A stretch of 64,000 nucleotides of DNA from Litoribaculum gwangyangense (GTDB lineage Bacteria > Bacteroidota > Bacteroidia > Flavobacteriales > Flavobacteriaceae): assembly GCF_039543505.1 (NCBI RefSeq), contig NZ_BAABJW010000002.1:248001-312000 (forward strand). Direction: 5' to 3'. The notes beneath the pieces were generated by a model. It did no database searches, was not told the DNA's origin, and saw nothing but the letters and a program-made list of their open reading frames with translations. A program made the translations under genes and the position numbers. This document shows positions 62,077 through 64,000 of the stretch, one piece after another; the first letter of the stretch is position 1, and every line of letters starts with the position of its first letter.

Positions 62077-63243
62077 ATGAAAACAAAGATTATTGTACTT
62101 GTTTGTCTTTTAATGACTACAAGTTTTACTTGGTACTTCTTTTGTTATAATCAAGATTATCAACCGTCTACTGACTTTGATGAAACCGAATCCCATTTAG
62201 TGGTTTGGTCTCCCGCTTATTTAAACACATACCTTAATTTTGTTAAGAATGTAGCTGAAGATGACCATCTTACACTATTCATTCCCAGTTCAATAGAACC
62301 AGACAGCGTGTTTAAGGAACTTAAATTGTTTGGTGTTAATATGGAAAATGTTCAACTAAAAACTGTTACAAATACTGATATTTGGATTAGAGACTATGGC
62401 CCTACATTTTTGATGAATAAAAGTGGAAAAACCAAAGGTTTAAGCTTTAAATACTACAACCTTAAAAGGCATAGTTTTCCTTATGAATACCAATATTTGT
62501 TTAAAGAAAGGTTAAGAGCATCCAAGCTTGTAAGTGTTGGTGGCGCTAGGGAGTTAAATGGCAAAGGGTTGGCTATTTTGGTTGAAAAACATGAAATGGA
62601 TAACAACCCAAAACTTACAAAAACAGAAATAGCTAAAGAATTAAAAAAGAAATTAGGCGTAAAAAAAATTATTTGGTTAAAAAAAGGACTTCCACAAGAC
62701 GAATTACAAGCTGCAACCCCTCTTTTAGACAGTATTTACACAAATGGCGCTGGTAACCATATTGATGCTTTTTGCAGATTTATTTCACCTAATACTGTTT
62801 TATTGGCTCAGGTGGATAGTACGGAGCTTGATGCAAACCCCATTATGAAAATAGCTCATGAGCGTTTAGAGGAAAATTATACGATTCTTAAAAATGCTTC
62901 AGACCAAGATGGAAATCCTTTAAATATTATAAGGGTACCCATAGCGCCACTACTTTTTGAAAGTGAATATTATAAAAACAAAACCAAAGCCTTTTTAAGG
63001 TCTACTAGTTACTTGAATTTTATCATTACCAAAAATAAAGTTATTGTACCAAGCTATGCTCAATACCTAAAAAGCGAAGATGCCATTTCTAAAGATGCAG
63101 AGGTAGCCATTATATTTAAAAGTATTTTTCCTGAAAAGAAAATTGTGATGCTAGATTGCGTGGAACTTAATAGATATGGCGGAGGATTTCATTGTATAGC
63201 TATCAATAAACCCAAGAAAAAAGTAAAGAAGAAAGTAGTATAG
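62077..63243 (+). CDS. Membrane-anchored agmatine/peptidylarginine deiminase-like protein, copy 2
   Basis: Also 388 residues, colinear with copy 1 without gaps. Kept segments are NTDIWIRDYGPTF, GGARELNGKG, GNHIDAFCRFI and GGGFHCI, so both copies look intact. Differences cluster in residues about 70-145 and 205-265. The 5' flank (TTAGATTATAG) and the 3' flank are also similar between the copies, showing that a whole transcription unit was duplicated. A terminator follows 79 bases after the stop. The -7 box is degraded relative to copy 1. Confidence 0.85.
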   Translation: MKTKIIVLVCLLMTTSFTWYFFCYNQDYQPSTDFDETESHLVVWSPAYLNTYLNFVKNVAEDDHLTLFIPSSIEPDSVFKELKLFGVNMENVQLKTVTNTDIWIRDYGPTFLMNKSGKTKGLSFKYYNLKRHSFPYEYQYLFKERLRASKLVSVGGARELNGKGLAILVEKHEMDNNPKLTKTEIAKELKKKLGVKKIIWLKKGLPQDELQAATPLLDSIYTNGAGNHIDAFCRFISPNTVLLAQVDSTELDANPIMKIAHERLEENYTILKNASDQDGNPLNIIRVPIAPLLFESEYYKNKTKAFLRSTSYLNFIITKNKVIVPSYAQYLKSEDAISKDAEVAIIFKSIFPEKKIVMLDCVELNRYGGGFHCIAINKPKKKVKKKVV

Positions 63244-63321
63244 TGCTTTTAAATTTGTTACCTCTACTTGTTAATTCTATTGTGATATAAATTCCCAATA
63301 TATTACACTTCCCTCCTATGG

Positions 63322-63342
63322 CGCTTTGTAAAAGCGTTTTTT
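63322..63342 (+). terminator. Terminator after the second deiminase-like gene
   Basis: CGCTTT, loop GTA, AAAGCG, then six T residues. The stem is short but perfect and the T run follows directly. Confidence 0.8.
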
Positions 63343-63513
63343 CTATTAGCATTTGATAAAAGTCTTTATTGAGTAAATTTATTCAGGAAGCTATAATTTG
63401 CTAAAGCACCAAGTTGAGTCATTTGCTAAAAGAATATAACCCAACCTTTAGGCACATCACCCGGTACAGTATCGTACCAATATTCTTTTTGCAAAGTGTG
63501 AAATAGCCCGTTA

Positions 63514-64000
63514 TTATTTTAAGACCTCAGCATTATTTAACCAACGCTGTAAAAGAATTTGATTGTGTGAAATGGCTACTAAGTGAAATTTAGTAAAACG
63601 CTTAAAAACGCGAGATTCTTTTAAAGGCTCAACACACACGGCTATTGGTACAAGATAGTTCGAATGTATTAAAAACAATTTACCCTCTCGCTTTAATAAA
63701 TAACCTACATGACCCTCATCAAAACCGATGAAATAAATTCCCTCTTCGGTTAAACTATCAATTTCATCAAAGGCCTTTTCTGGTGTCTCTTGTTCCACTT
63801 TATTAATTACTGAGCCACAACTAATTATTTTAGCTTCATCAATGGGCGATTTTTGAGCCAATTTATAACGGTTAAGATTTACTCCCATATCGCGCAAAGT
63901 TGTTGATATAAAATAACCACACGCAATGGTACCTTGGTTAGGTGTTGCCGTATGACCTCCAAAACTCCAAGGAGTGCCATACCAATGCGGGATAATTTTA
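63514..64000 (-). CDS. Papain-like-fold protein, 5' end outside window
   Basis: The frame is open from the window edge; an in-frame TTG at 63897 is not the true start, because the codons before it encode a well-formed segment (HWYGTPWSFGGHTATPNQGT). The Cys of TIACGYFIS and the His of FDEGHVGYLL have the order and spacing of an NlpC/P60 or papain-like Cys-His pair. The remainder is a C-terminal beta/alpha domain. The visible part is 162 residues; the N-terminus and any signal peptide are missing. Function remains open. Confidence 0.6.
   Translation of the reverse strand, partial: KIIPHWYGTPWSFGGHTATPNQGTIACGYFISTTLRDMGVNLNRYKLAQKSPIDEAKIISCGSVINKVEQETPEKAFDEIDSLTEEGIYFIGFDEGHVGYLLKREGKLFLIHSNYLVPIAVCVEPLKESRVFKRFTKFHLVAISHNQILLQRWLNNAEVLK

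Noticed and set aside
1..64000. CRISPR arrays, insertion sequences, tRNA and rRNA genes
   Set aside because: I found no regularly spaced repeats, transposase frames, or recognisable tRNA or rRNA sequences when reading the window; a tRNAscan and an IS search would settle it.

Overview
The window reads as chromosome of a marine-type member of the Flavobacteriaceae (phylum Bacteroidota). The signs are a low GC content, Bacteroidota promoter boxes (TAnnTTTG, often with TTG about 17-23 bases upstream), few Shine-Dalgarno sites, several TTG/GTG starts, a PorX two-domain regulator of the type IX secretion system, an LpxC-FabZ fusion, bifunctional HisB and HisIE, DUF3667 and other proteins typical of the family. 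It is mostly housekeeping DNA. I see no phage, transposon, CRISPR array, rRNA or tRNA.

Layout. 1-3683: a surface-polysaccharide cluster (end of a YfhO-like protein, glycosyltransferase, flippase). 3799-14986: single genes, namely a secreted Asn/Arg-rich protein, DUF3667, uvrA, an ECF sigma factor with a 49-residue satellite ORF, an endonuclease III without an iron-sulfur cluster, Bcp peroxiredoxin, a conserved 490-residue protein, an MBL hydrolase, small envelope proteins and an XRE regulator. 14987-17929: an operator-rich divergent region, an M14 peptidase, an Lrp/AsnC regulator and a Wza-like lipoprotein. 17945-28729: aroB, proline dehydrogenase, alanine dehydrogenase, a TonB-dependent-receptor-like protein, tsaE, porX and an HD hydrolase. 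28782-33579: lipid A genes lpxD-lpxC/fabZ-lpxA-efp-lpxD2. 33645-38306: sucD, fabG, a VWA protein and an SPFH protein. 38307-46090: the complete histidine operon hisGDCBHAFIE plus a thioesterase, preceded by a leader peptide and attenuator. 46112-50387: small genes (TruA-like, DUF2461, Gre-like, DUF72, thioesterase). 50611-55240: leuCD, a LeuA-like synthase and leuB. 55439-57669: membrane proteins. 57907-60432: an EF-G paralogue with altered GTPase motifs and a coiled-coil partner. 60665-63243: a tandem pair of membrane-anchored arginine/agmatine-deiminase-like proteins. The right edge cuts a papain-like-fold gene.

How the genes work together. Histidine synthesis is complete in one operon and appears to be controlled by ribosome-mediated attenuation: an 18-codon leader (including the stop) with three consecutive His codons, an 8-bp antiterminator option and a 12-bp terminator. 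The lipid A genes are coupled to fatty-acid synthesis through FabZ. The leu cluster lacks an obvious leader peptide. Points most worth checking are the his attenuator, the operator array whose palindrome contains the -7 promoter box, the EF-G paralogue that has lost the catalytic His, the cysteine-free endonuclease III, the second LpxD lacking a conserved His, and the duplicated deiminase-like genes whose second copy has a degraded -7 box.
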